A stretch of 64,000 nt of DNA, taken from the NCBI GenBank assembly GCA_030052745.1, contig JANBVO010000064.1, forward strand, positions 62,001 through 126,000, written 5' to 3'. The notes below the pieces were generated by a model. It saw only the letters and a program-made list of their open reading frames with translations. It was not told where the DNA came from and ran no database searches. Shown here piece by piece: positions 1 to 10,752 of this stretch. The translations under genes and the position numbers were made by a program. How positions within the stretch are numbered: the first letter of the stretch is position 1; each line of letters begins with the position of its first letter. This stretch comes from Pleurostoma richardsiae. Taxonomy: Eukaryota; Ascomycota; Sordariomycetes; Calosphaeriales; Pleurostomataceae.

Positions 1-151
1 CAAGAAGGAAGTGGCCGACAAAGGCGGAGGACAGACTTCAACTTCGTGGCAGTTGTCGTGGCGCACCGACGGCGGCTTTGACATTTCTTATCGACGATAA
101 ACGCAAGCATCCCTCTCACATCACCACGGACGCCTCTTAACCACCGTCAAC
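1..151 (+). promoter_or_regulatory. 5' leader of the BIM1-like gene
   Basis: No gene is visible here. The stretch ends with a reasonable fungal start context (CCGTCAAC before the ATG at 152) and is probably the 5' untranslated region of the following gene. The window edge hides the promoter. Confidence 0.4.
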
Positions 152-1078
152 ATGTTCACGTCAATGCTTCTTACCCTTGCGGCGGCCGCGACGCTCGTCT
201 CTGCACATACAGTCATGGTCTATCCCGGCTGGAGAGGCAACAATCTGATCACCAACGAGACCTTCCCATACGGCATGCAATGGATGTACCCATGTGAGAA
301 GAACCCAGTGCTTTAAATCCCCAGCCTGCTCGCCATGACGAGGACTTGGTCCGGTACTAATCGCTGACACCCATCTTCCAAGGCGGTGGGATGCCAACCA
401 CTACTAACCGGACGTTCTGGCCCACAACCGGTGGCGCTGTCTCCTTCCAGCCGGGCTGGTTTCAAGGACATGCGTCGGCGTTCGTCTACGTCAATCTCGG
501 CTTTGGTACGGACGGCCCAGATAATGGCCCCGAGAACATGTCCAATATCATGGTGTCGCCGTTCCAGATTCTGGGCCCCTCCAAAAACCCCTACCCCGGC
601 ACCGTCTGCCTGCCCCAGGTCCCTCTCCCCGCCAATACCACGGTCAAGGCCGGTGACAACGCTACCATCCAGGTCGTCGAACTTGCGCTGCATGGTGCCT
701 CGCTGTACTCAGTAAGTGGCTTGTAGACCTTAGACTCCGTGCCCCTCGCAAGAGAATCGTCACAGAAATTATCGACAGAAGAGAAACACAAGTGCTGACC
801 TGCTGGCCCCTCAATAGTGCGTCGACATCACCTTTGTAGAGCCCAACGACCCGCGCCTAGCCGAAGTAAACGAATCCAACTGCTTTAACAGCAACGACAT
901 TGGCTTCGCTGACGTCTACACCATCACGACCCGCGCCTCCGGTCAGGGTGACAGCAACGCCACCACCTCAGGCGCTGAGGCACGTTTCTGGTACTTTGGC
1001 CGGAATAGGGCGGCAAACTACTGGCAATACGCCGGCTGGCTGCCAATGTTCCTTGGCGGGTTGTGGTTGCTGCTATGA
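152..1078 (+). CDS. Copper acquisition factor BIM1-like (X325) secreted protein
   Basis: Three exons are read: 152-293, 383-711 and 818-1078, giving about 243 residues. Residues 1-18 form a signal peptide (MFTSMLLTLAAAATLVSA), and predicted cleavage leaves His as the first mature residue (HTVMVYPGWRGNNL). An N-terminal His plus a second His in GWFQGHASAF is the histidine-brace pattern of the LPMO-like X325/BIM1 family. Known members bind copper at the cell surface and serve copper uptake rather than polysaccharide cleavage. Several N-glycosylation sequons (NET, NRT, NMS, NTT, NAT) and conserved cysteines are present. The C-terminus is hydrophobic (AGWLPMFLGGLWLLL) and could be a GPI-anchor signal, although the residues before it are unusually aromatic and charged, so the last 30 residues are less certain. 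Family assignment is from the mature N-terminus and overall layout; function is inferred. Confidence 0.82.
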
Positions 1079-2155
1079 GGTCCTGAACACTGGTCGCCTT
1101 CTGGAACCTCGCTGTTCCGCGGTCTTTGGCCGAAATGAGCACAGGAGGGCCTGCCGGACATGACGTGCATTCTATCCTACCTCAACCAGTAATTACCTCA
1201 CACTGAGCGGGACGTGCCAAGTATTTACGGATCGTTCCACTCCTGTATATCCACATCTATATGGGCGTCTCGAGGCGTCTGTGTCTGCCATCCTCCCAGT
1301 TGGACATCCTGGACTTCTTGTCAGCATTCTTTTATCTGCTTTACTTCCGTCTCGCAATCGCAGGTGGCGGCCTTGCTGTATGCAGAGTGCAAGGATGCCT
1401 TTTTGAAGCACTGCTGCAAACAGTTGACTGGTGCCGGGAGGACTTTTGGATGGCTGGAATGATCATAGGGACCGGCGTTATTCTTCACGCCTGTAGGATT
1501 TGTGACATTCTAATTAGAAGACATGGAAGAGAAACCAGCCGAGAGCTGGTACGGGTGGGCGTCAATGGACGGCAATGGGTACCATTTTTCTGCTTGGTGG
1601 TTCAGTGCCTCATCTATCTTCCTGATAAGTCGACCGAGTGTCTATATGAAGAAGAGCTTGGCTCGTGTGAATTATTCTCTTCGTGTCATCTTCTCTCTCT
1701 ACCAGGAAGTGCTCACGAAAAAAAGCGGAAGAAGAAGGCAAAAGGATGAGCAGTGAGAGAGGCGGAATGTCTGGGCCGCAATACCAGGTCGGGTTTGTGG
1801 CTCTTTTCCTTGCTTTCAATGCTGCATATCCGCCACTTTGCTCAGTCTCTTATGAGCGCGATATGAGGAATGTAACTCCCACGGCGAGGCCAGAGATGCA
1901 GTAGTGAATCTAGACTCTAGCCGTGAGTGCATTGTTGGGATCACTTAGTGTATTGGTCCGATATGTCAGGCCCTTTTCAGCGCGCCAGCCATCGGTATAT
2001 CTATCGCGAAGGACGTCTCTTGGCACGCCCATCACTGATCAACATCGCTCTTATCCTCCTCTACTCCCTCACCCGTTGCGGTGGTGGAGAGTGACAACCA
2101 GTCCATGACGTTATCTGCTCAGTAACTTGCTGTAGAGTCAGGCTTCTAGCTCGAA
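1079..2155. other. Intergenic region, no gene recognised
   Basis: This space lies between the BIM1-like gene (plus) and the 3' end of the PLAA gene (minus), so it should hold the 3' untranslated ends of both. A purine-rich run (AAAAAAAGCGGAAGAAGAAGG) lies near 1719-1742. Open frames of up to 162 codons exist on the plus strand but have no family resemblance and no matching exon structure. Confidence 0.4.
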
Positions 2156-4817
2156 TCATTGCAGCAAGGTCGATGCCTCTTCCCCGATCTTCTTAACCCT
2201 GTCCTCGCTTGCCTCTGCAACGGCACCCTTTGCCCACTTCTCTGCTCCAAGCGACTTAAGCGCATCCTTGTACTCGCCGCCGATGGCAGCTATGGTCCCT
2301 AGGGCGGTAAGCGCGCGATAGGTGACCTCTTGATCTCTCTGGGCCAGAAGAATTCTGCCCAGGACATTGCCCATCAAGCCGAGAACTTCTGGGCCAGGCG
2401 AGGGCCCCTTCACTCCTCGCTTTTGTGTCGCGTGCGCAAGTACCGCATAGTTAATAGCTGCGGTAGTAAGTGCTATGCCCAGATTGCGATTGGTCTGACC
2501 TATTGGTCCCTTCACAATACTGTCGTCGATCCCGACCACGCCCTCCATGTAGCCTACAACCTTGTCGGCATTCGCCGCCGCCACGACACGGCCGGCTTCT
2601 GAGTAGAAGGCATTTGCAATGGCGCGGAAAGTCATCATAGCGCAGTTCTCGTTGATCTTACCACCAGTGTCGAATGCTGCGGTGAGGGCAACATCGATAA
2701 GGGACCCAAACTGCGGGTCTTGGAGACCGGCGGCTGACGGCGACGGAGTTATGCAACGCAGCAAGTCTAGCCCGGGAAGGCGATCGGAGTCGGGCCATTG
2801 CGTCACGAGCTTCAGAATCAGCGCGAGAGCATAGTCCGGTATCAACACGGGCTGTGGGGTTGGCGACGCCGCAGTTGCTGGCAGAGTGGATGGTAGAGCG
2901 GGTACAGCTGAGGCCAACGATGTCGTAATCTCCCTCAAAGTTGCCTCTTCCGCTGGATTCAGAGCAAAGTCCTTCCGCCCCGCAGAGATCATGGTGGCGT
3001 TGATAGACACGATCTTCTTGAGTACAGCTGTTGGATGTTAGTAGTACGACCTCGGTTATCACTTCGAAGGCCCACGCCAGACAGTCAACTTACGGTCAAA
3101 CTTGGCTTGGATGAGCCCAACATATTCCAGCTGTGGTAAAATCCTAGGCTGCGGAGAAGGCTGGGAGGGAGAGCTCGCACCGGGCTGGTAGCGGCCCGTT
3201 CCGTAGGGGTCTGTATACCTGGAGTTGTCACCTATAGTAGCACCTTTTGTATTCTCGATGATGAAGTTGGCTACGTTGTCGAGATATGTCAGGGGAAGAT
3301 CATTATCCCCCAGGAACCTCGTGGCGCGATCATAAGGGTTCTCGGAAAGATTGTAGGGTAGCTTCAGCGGCGGCTTTCCATCCTCAATGTCCACGTCGAA
3401 CACGAAGTCGTACGACTGGCCATTGTACTCAACCTTCTTTCCATTGCTTCCGACTGCATCAACGACGGTCCCGACATTGAGCCATTGCTGTTCGCCTGCA
3501 TGCGAGTCAGCAATGTGATGCATGACGTGGTCCCCGGCGCGCACATCCACGGGGAAACTGGAACTGAGTTACGCGGGAGAGCCTTACTCATTGACCATGT
3601 GTGCGCTGTCACTGAGCCATCGTCCTCCTTGATCATCTGGACCTGGCCCTCCTTCTTGCCTGCGCGTGTCTTCAAAAACTCGGGGCTGGGAAGCTTTTCT
3701 TTGTTGATGCCACCGACCTGCTGCTGAGGGATAGCGGATGTTTTTAGAGACTCCTCCCATTGTGACAATGACGAGGCATCGGCCAGTCGGTCCTGGCTCC
3801 TGGTGAAGACACGAATGATGCCGTCGCTGGCCCCAGTCACGATGTCGCCGGACTCTTGGTTTGCTGCCACGCTCCATACTGATATCGCAGGGTGGGTGAT
3901 GGTCTGAATGCAGTCTAGGCTCTTCCAGATCCTCACGGTCCGGTCCTCGCCTGAGCTGACAATTTCACCCGACGGCAGAGTGGTAAGGCTATAGATGAAG
4001 CTCTCATGGCCGTGCAGCTCGCCGACCTGCTGGCCAGCTAGTTTCCACAGTCGGATAACACCGTCATTATGCGCGCTGGCAATATCGGCTCCGCTGCTGT
4101 GGCCATTTGGGACCTTGCAAACTGCTCGGACGACGTCGGAGGTGAATATAATCGACCGGGGCTGAACCTCGCCGTCAGAGCCCAATCGCAAGTCGAATAT
4201 GCGAATCTTCTCGTCCGCACATCCGGTGACAACCGTGTGCTCGTCCAGAGCGAGCACTCCCCAAACGCTCTTGCCGCCGTGCCCCGTCAGGAGCAGCTCA
4301 GTATCCCACTTGCCAATGGTCCACACGCGCGCCTGGCCGTCCCAGCCTCCAGAGATAATGAATTTCCCGTCTGGCGACACATCGAGGGCACAGATATTGT
4401 GCTGATGTCCGACGAGTAGCCGCTCTGCATTGTCTGCGGGGGTGGAGGTGGGCTTCTTGACTTCGATGATGCTGTCCTTGCCGCCAGAGACAATGAGGCC
4501 ATCTGGGTAGTCGGGAGAAGCTGGCACACAGGTCAGGGAGTTGACGAAGTCGTGCCCTTGAGAGAGCACGGACTGATCGAACACTGGAGGGGCCAGAGAG
4601 ACGCGGCGCCAAATCCGCACGGTGCGGTCACGAGAGGCAGAGACGACAGTTGCCGGGGAGGGGAAGGAGACTGCACGGACCTAAGCAGAAGCGTGGCGGG
4701 TTAGCAAGCGTGCTTATGGCGGCACGGCAGCGGCCACGGGAAGTCAGCCGCGAACGGGAGCTGACTGACATCGGCATCATGGCCGGAGAGCAGGGCAGAG
4801 AGTTTGAAGTCGCCCAT
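2156..4817 (-). CDS. DOA1: Ubiquitin homeostasis protein, PLAA/Doa1/Lub1 family (WD40-PFU-PUL)
   Basis: Four exons are read: 4817-4770, 4680-3588, 3495-3094 and 3027-2156 (introns 89, 92 and 66 bp), giving about 804 residues, normal for the family. The N-terminal half is a WD40 propeller; clear repeats include SGGWDGQARVWTIGKW and SSGEDRTVRIWKSL. The middle carries the PFU ubiquitin-binding domain (WLNVGTVVDAVG, DFVFDVDIEDGKPPLKLPYN). After a proline/serine linker the C-terminal third is the PUL domain, which in yeast Doa1 binds Cdc48/p97. The family works in ubiquitin recycling, ER- and mitochondria-associated degradation and membrane-protein sorting. The first exon is only 16 codons (MGDFKLSALLSGHDAD) and joins in phase to the second WD40 strand. 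It is divergent from the STRAP gene at 6100, and the two share the 4818-6099 region. Confidence 0.93.
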
Positions 4818-6099
4818 CCTGGCCCGCGTTGAGCGCGCAGGGATGCGTGGGACCGAATGTATGGCGACGGTGGGTTGCTGTGGCGTAGGAAGCCAGCTGA
4901 CGATATCGAGGGACCTTCGGCGACGACCCTGGCAGCGGAGTAGCAGGAGAGGTATGCATACACCGGAAGTGACCGATCTCTGCCTAGAGGGGAGCTGAGG
5001 TGGAGAAGGAAATTATTATTCCTTCCTGTATGTTAAGGTAAGGTAGGTAGGTAAGGCGGGTTTCCACGGTAATACCTTCCTCCCCTGACGTAACGTCTTT
5101 GAGCTCCTCAGAGATCGGCTGCTTATTACCTAAGGTGGTAGGTACCTTAGGTATCTATCTACCGTACCTCCGTACTTTTCGTAAACGTTACCTAGGTACG
5201 TACCTTCCTTCCCCCTCCGCCACATAGGTACTTCGGGATCCTAGGTAACTTCAGGCACTTCAGTAGCCTGCGTAGTGCTTAGATGGTGGTACCTCTGGAC
5301 AACCCCCAGGTACCTTGATTACTCTACCTTCTCGCGGTCATTAGTGAGCCCGGGCAGGGCTGGCGGCGTGGAAATTCTGCTTATCTTATCTGTACTCCGT
5401 ACTTTGATTTCGCTTTCAAGCTTGATGTTCGATCTTCCCAACGAGCCGCTGCTGAGAGCCCCACCAGTCAATCAACGCCTCGTCGTCCACGCAGACCTCC
5501 CTTTCATTAACCACCCGCGGTCGGCTCAACGTGACGTTCCACTACCTCTCCTTCTCGTGTTGCTCCTGTCATCACAACACTTCTACCTCACCCTAGGCTT
5601 GGCTGAACTGGGCTTTGCGCAACAGCACCTCCTAAGAGAAGAATCAGCGCCTTTCCTCCCTTTACGACGAAACGACGTGTATGACCTTTCGATCTCCTTC
5701 GATTGCCTCGCCGTGTGTCCGGTCGTGCTATCTGGAAATCGTTCGCTTCCGCCTCCTGAACCACGGTCCGTCGCGACAGTCGATTTACCTTGTCTTTCTA
5801 CCTTATTTTTCTAGACCTGTTCGTTCCGCCGGTTCGCCTTTAGAAACTCAACTATTGTCTCCTCAGCTGCAGCATCCAGACCACCGACATCCTTGAATAT
5901 CGGCGTACCGGACCGCGTTCTGGCCCGTTCTGTGTTCGAAGTTAGTAGACGGCCTTCTGGAATTTACCTCCATAAGGGGACCAGGGTATCGAAGAAACAG
6001 CGCCGCTGGTCGCTCTCGATCCGACTCAAGACACCACGACCAAATCACAGCGTTGCTTCTCACCATCCCCGCCAACGCAAAATCGTTCAGCCGCCAATC
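4818..6099. promoter_or_regulatory. Shared upstream region of PLAA (minus) and STRAP (plus) with TAGGTA palindromes
   Basis: This 1.28-kb region separates two divergent start codons, so it must hold both promoters. Between about 5031 and 5246 it is densely packed with TAGGTA, TACCTA, ACCTTAGGTA and TACCTAGGTA (5189-5198) units in both orientations. The 5500-6090 part is rich in C/T tracts, typical of fungal promoters and leaders. No convincing coding sequence is seen, although a 179-codon open frame exists at 5275-5814. Confidence 0.6.
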
Positions 6100-7321
6100 A
6101 TGGCCGCCGAAGCTCCGCGCCAATACGTTCCTCTCACTTGCCACGGCCACTCCCGTCCGGTCCCCCACATTAGCTTCTCGCGTCTGGAGAAAGATGATGT
6201 CTACTACATGATCTCCGCCTGCAAGGGTACGCTTACCCCTCTAGCCTTTGTACCGCGAGAGCCTACTTACAGCCGAGCGCGTAGATGGAAACCCCATGCT
6301 CCGTGATGGCCAGACTGGCGACTGGATTGGGACCTTCATCGGCCATAAGGGTGCTGTCTGGCAGGCAAAACTGAGTCCCGACGCTTCGAATGCTGCCACC
6401 GCCTCGGCTGATTTTACAGCCAAGATCTGGGATACGCACACCGGCGAGCTGCTCTACACTCTACAGCATGACCACATCGTGCGCGCCATTGCCTACCCGT
6501 ACGATAACTCGACCATGGTGGCGACCGGAGGGTACGAGAAGAAGTTGAGGATTTTCGATCTGGCGGAGATGAAGCAAGACGCCGCTTCTCCCGTCTCCAA
6601 CGAGAACAACGGAATCATACATCCCATGATCATTCCCTCGAGCCTCGCCTTCGAGATCGGCGCCGAGACACACCAGGATACTATCAAATTTGTCATTTGG
6701 GCCAAGGACCCTGTCACCCTCATCACGGCGTCCGGCAAGACCCTCAGATGGTTCGATATACCTGATCGTAAATGCGTCAAGTCTGAAGACCTCGACGGAG
6801 AGATCACGTCCTGCGAGCTGGTCTCGCTGGCGTCGGAGGTTAGCGAGCCGAGCGACATTGGTGGCGGCGAGCCCGTTCTTGCCGTCGCTGCCGGTAAGAC
6901 TGTCTACTTCTGGGGGGGCCTTCGCGCCGACCAAGAAATCAAGCGGACCACGCTCTCCCACGGGATCGCAAGTGTGGGCCTGGACCTAAAGGGCAAGAAG
7001 TTCGTTGTCGGCGAGGAACCCGGAACATGGGCTCGGGTGTACAACTGGGATGATGCGCGCGAAATTGGTATGACTCCCTTTACAAATTTCACGTGCCGGC
7101 GCGGCTCTGATGACTGATTGATTAACGGTGCTACTCCAGACATCCACAAGGGCCATCATGGTCCTATCTGGTCGATCGCTTTCTCGCCCGACGGTAAGCT
7201 CTACGCAACCGGGTCGGAGGACGGGACAATTAAGATGTGGAAGAATTGTGATGGATTTTACGGGCTCTGGCGCGGAGGAGCAGCAGCAACGGCAGCTGCC
7301 AGCGAGCGGAATGCGGACTAG
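6100..7321 (+). CDS. STRAP/UNRIP-like WD40 repeat protein
   Basis: Three exons are read: 6100-6226, 6285-7067 and 7140-7321 (introns 58 and 72 bp), about 363 residues. The protein is a single seven-blade WD40 propeller with no extra domain. It opens with [16 protein letters not shown] and has diagnostic repeats [25 protein letters not shown] and [14 protein letters not shown], ending in the family-typical YGLW. This order matches serine-threonine kinase receptor-associated protein (STRAP, also UNRIP). In animals it is part of the SMN and UNR complexes; in fungi it is conserved but little studied. The start is chosen for the conserved HGHSRPV segment immediately after it. The family call is strong; the cellular role here is inferred. 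Confidence 0.9.
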
Positions 7322-8212
7322 AGTGCCTGGCCACTCGAGAGCAGCAGCTCTACGGATTGCCATCAAGGAGGCTGTGGAGTAACATTGCGCGACAGGCTCA
7401 TCAACGCTGCCACAGAGCGCGCTAATCTGTCCCCCAAAATCGAGCACGAGCCTAGAACCAAGGCGTTGTGGAAATCCATGCTCTCACCCGTGTCCGAGGA
7501 AAGCACCTGCACTATAGGCAAGAGCAACAGAGCTGCGAACCCCAACTTCCTGAACATCGATTCCGACGGCAATCCGCTTCGGAAACTGGGCTCTAACAGT
7601 TCGGAGCAGCAAGTACTCCTGGGTAGTTCTGAACCGGTTTCTCCCCTGGAAAACAGAGCCTACCCTGGTGGGCGCGCTTCCAATCCAAGCGACCAGATGA
7701 AGCTCGTCTTTCTCCGCAAACTCGAAGAACGTGGGTTGGCATACCGGGAGCCTTTATCTTGCCGCTCAACATTTACCATGCCTTGAGCCACTCACCTACC
7801 TTAGGTACTTGTAGAGCTGGGCACACCAAACGGCCAACTCAAATTTTTGTTGTCCCTGTCATTTCTAATTTTTCCGGTTGAGCATCTCTTCCCGGTCGCG
7901 ACGGAGTATTTTCCTTAATGGTCGAAACGCTCCTGTGTATCTGATCTCACTATGCTCGGTCGACGTGGTTCCTTTGCGAACGAAAAGAGGAAATGCCTTC
8001 AGTGCACTGTACATGATGACATGGAAGAACCTGTGCTAACTTGTAATGGTACTCGGTGCTTTTTAGAGGAAGATGATAATATGCTACGATCGCCTGTCGG
8101 AGCCCACGAATCTTAGAATATCGTGTATCTCGGTGTTCGGCGTCCACGCATCATTCTTGAGAATCGCTCGTCGGTGGCGACTTCCGTTAGAGGTTATACA
8201 CTCCTCTGTTCC

Positions 8213-8244
<32 letters not shown>

Positions 8245-8928
8245 CGGTGATACATCAACAGGAAACTTCATATTGATAACACCCTTATGTTTCTCTCGCG
8301 TTCCCACCGACGTTCTATTTATTCGATCCCTCGAATACAAGGCTGGCCATGTTTGTAGCCCCAACATGCTTATCTCCACGCCACTCAGGAACTCAAACGT
8401 GTGCTCTTCGCAGCAACACTCACGGCCATCATTCAGCCCGTCTGCTGGGCGTTTCTACGGCTTCTTTTCTTTCTAGCAGGATTCGCCGCAGCGGATGGCT
8501 CATCTTATAAAAGAACCACCGCCTTGTTTTCATTCTTGCTTCATGTGCTCTAGTCTCGTTCCGTCAAGTCTTCGGGATACTCGTTTCAGCTCTCTTGCTC
8601 TTCTTTGCCGCTCTTACATCCATCTCACGGCCAGAAAGATTGAATTAGGTATCCCAGGCTTGTGCCGGCTTTCTGCCGCCTTGTTGTGGTTAGCCCACTC
8701 CTCTCTGCAGTCGAAGCCCGTGGACTAACCTTCTCTTTCCGTTCAACCTCCGCTTTCTCCTCGTCTACATCCATCTTTCCGTTCCCGCCAGTCCCCTTGT
8801 GGGATAACGTTCGTCCTCACAACCCTGCCGCGTACTGCAGCTTCAGGTGCCGGCCGATGCTGTACCGAACTCCGCCCCGTGCAACTAAAATAGAAGGAAG
8901 GGGTCGTGGTACCGTGAGCCGTGATACC
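7322..8928. other. Intergenic region with a possible short open frame and a TG microsatellite
   Basis: The first 450 bp after STRAP stay open in one plus-strand frame (7385-7786; first ATG at 7478, 102 codons). It has no recognised motif and no clear promoter, so it may be a hypothetical gene, an alternative 3' part, or chance. A TAGGTA-type motif lies at 7795-7812. A (TG)n repeat is at 8215-8242. The last 400 bp are pyrimidine-rich and probably the leader of the next gene. Confidence 0.35.
8215..8242 (+). repeat. (TG)14 microsatellite
   Basis: An uninterrupted dinucleotide repeat of TG, about 14 units, lies in intergenic DNA upstream of the gene at 8929. It is likely polymorphic between strains. 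Confidence 0.95.
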
Positions 8929-10251
8929 ATGGCCGACGAGGAGCAGAAAGCATCGGAGGAATACTCCACGAATCCCAATACAATGCGCGCCCGCGCCCGC
9001 AAACAGAAATTGCAGGGCGAAGCGAAGATACAGGACGCAGCTCGCACGGCGGACTACAAGGCAATGCTATACGCGCGCAATTCTATCCGAGAGAAGCCCG
9101 AGTATAAGGCGGCCTCTGACATGGCCAAGCAAGCGATGCTAGAGGAGGCCATGCGCGAGACAATGGAGAAACGGTTCGTTGCTCTTGCTGTCACATTCCG
9201 CCTATTACCGTGTACCTGCATATCCATCCTATCCACTGCTCCTTGCAACTTCTTTCCTGTCTATGCTCTCAGCCTCTTTTCCCTAAATTACAAGAGGCAA
9301 ATCTAATGTCAATGCAGCCGCCTCAAGGGCCAGGATACAATGTCCAAAATGGCGGCGTACCACGCCGGGCAATACCAATATCGTGCCGCAAACAAGGGTC
9401 CTGCGACTCGTGTGCCAATCATGCCGTTCCTCAAGTCGAACGGCTACGTCCCTGTCGCCTCGCCGATGGATGCTGGCCCACTTGCCCTACCAGGCATCCC
9501 CATAGGCACGAATGAAGCAACGGCGGCCAGCTCTCCTAGTGGTGCTCTCGTCGCCACCGACTCAGATAGCGCGGCAGCTTTGCAGGACGTAGCCACCTCG
9601 GCAAGAACCATTGACGGAGCATTGGCACCAGGTGAGGCGAAGGGCAGCCCTAACTTCTCGCCACATAACCGACGCATCAGTCTGGAAGGAATAAACCGGA
9701 CGGACGGAGCGCGGGCCTCAACGGGACCGGCTGTCGACTCGGGCTTTATTAACCTTGACACTGCTCGTACCATGCCCACCACATCCGAGTCCGGCGCTGG
9801 AGAAGTTCGGGTTGAGAATCCCAGCACGCAGACGGACGGTGGTGGAGGTAGCAGCAGCAGCAACCATAACCAGGTCATTAGACGAGTTGGTGCGCTTCAC
9901 TCCGCAGTGGAGCGGCTCGCCGCGAGCGGCAGCGGCTTGCGCGGTGACTTGGATACGGTCAGCGCCGGGTTAGGCGGTGCGCGGACGGATGTGGGCCTCG
10001 TGCGCGCGGAGCTGACGCTGCACAAGGCGCGAGCGGACGGCCTTGAGGAACGACTAGGCCGTCTTGAGGGTAGCATGAGGAACCTGGTGCAGGTGTCGAT
10101 CCCCCGCATGCAGGAGCAGCTGGTCCGTCTGGAAGAGGCGGTCTCGGAGCTGCAGCGGAATATCGGCGGGGGTGCGGACGCGGAGATTGCCAGGATGAGA
10201 AGTGTGATGCGTGCTCTGCAGGATGCCTTGAAGAACGTGGGCGGTTACTGA
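8929..10251 (+). CDS. Conserved fungal hypothetical protein with C-terminal coiled coil
   Basis: Two exons are read: 8929-9173 and 9318-10251 (144-bp intron, phase 2), about 392 residues. The start at 8929 (MADEEQKASEEYSTNP) is the first ATG after a long pyrimidine-rich leader in the same open frame. Residues 20-85 are charged and likely helical (RARARKQKLQGEAKIQDAAR). The middle is low-complexity (Ser, Ala, Thr, Gly) and probably disordered. Residues from about 285 to 385 show heptad-like Leu/Val spacing (LTLHKARADGLEERLGRLEG; LVRLEEAVSELQRNI), consistent with a coiled coil. No enzyme motif, signal peptide or membrane span is seen. I do not recognise a named family; a scaffold or adaptor role would be a guess. 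Confidence 0.75.
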
Positions 10252-10752
10252 AAGCCCGGCCATGAGCACCCAAGGCGATAATGGACCAGTGGTCGGTTCG
10301 GCAATCTTGGTAATTGAACCAGGAATAGGAATGCGGTGTCTGCTATCTCAACCTCGTTGGTTCGAGCTGGCCGGTTTTGCGAGCCGGACCGAGAAAGTAG
10401 CGTGTGCTCCGCGTTGGTCTTGGCGGTAGCTCAATGAGTCTTTGGTAGTTGGTCGCGAGACATTATCATCTACATGAGCTTCCAGAGCCTGAGGAAGCAG
10501 CCTCACTGTCTCATTGCCCTATAGCAATCTCTCTGCCACAATGACAACCTCCATTAAAGATGCCGCCTGTTTGTCTAATACCGTAATCCCGTGGCGCGTT
10601 CACGTCACAAAACTCCATTCCCGGGGAAGCTAAATATGTCAACCCCAAGAATACCACCTGGCTCTCGCCAAAATGAAACTCCTTTTCCCCCCCTCCCCCC
10701 CCTCTTTCGGTCGAGACGTGCAGATCAGCCCCCACGCGTCGACCTCCTCGCC
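10252..10752. other. Convergent intergenic region, no gene
   Basis: This 500-bp space lies between the ends of the coiled-coil gene (plus) and SPT8 (minus) and should hold both terminators. A C-rich run at 10683-10702 stands out. No coding or RNA feature is recognised. Confidence 0.45.

Noticed and set aside
1261-1749. 162-codon plus-strand open frame after the BIM1-like gene
   Set aside because: No recognisable motif, odd Cys-rich composition and no exon structure; probably chance in 3' flanking DNA.
5275-5814. 179-codon plus-strand open frame between PLAA and STRAP
   Set aside because: Leu/Ser/Pro-rich translation of a C/T-rich promoter, no family resemblance, and located in the shared upstream region.
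7385-7786. 133-codon open frame downstream of STRAP
   Set aside because: First ATG only at 7478, no motif and no promoter; kept only as a possible hypothetical in the gap entry.
10361-10385. Sequence resembling a tRNA B box (GGTTCGAGCTGG)
   Set aside because: No matching A box, no acceptor stem or cloverleaf could be built around it.
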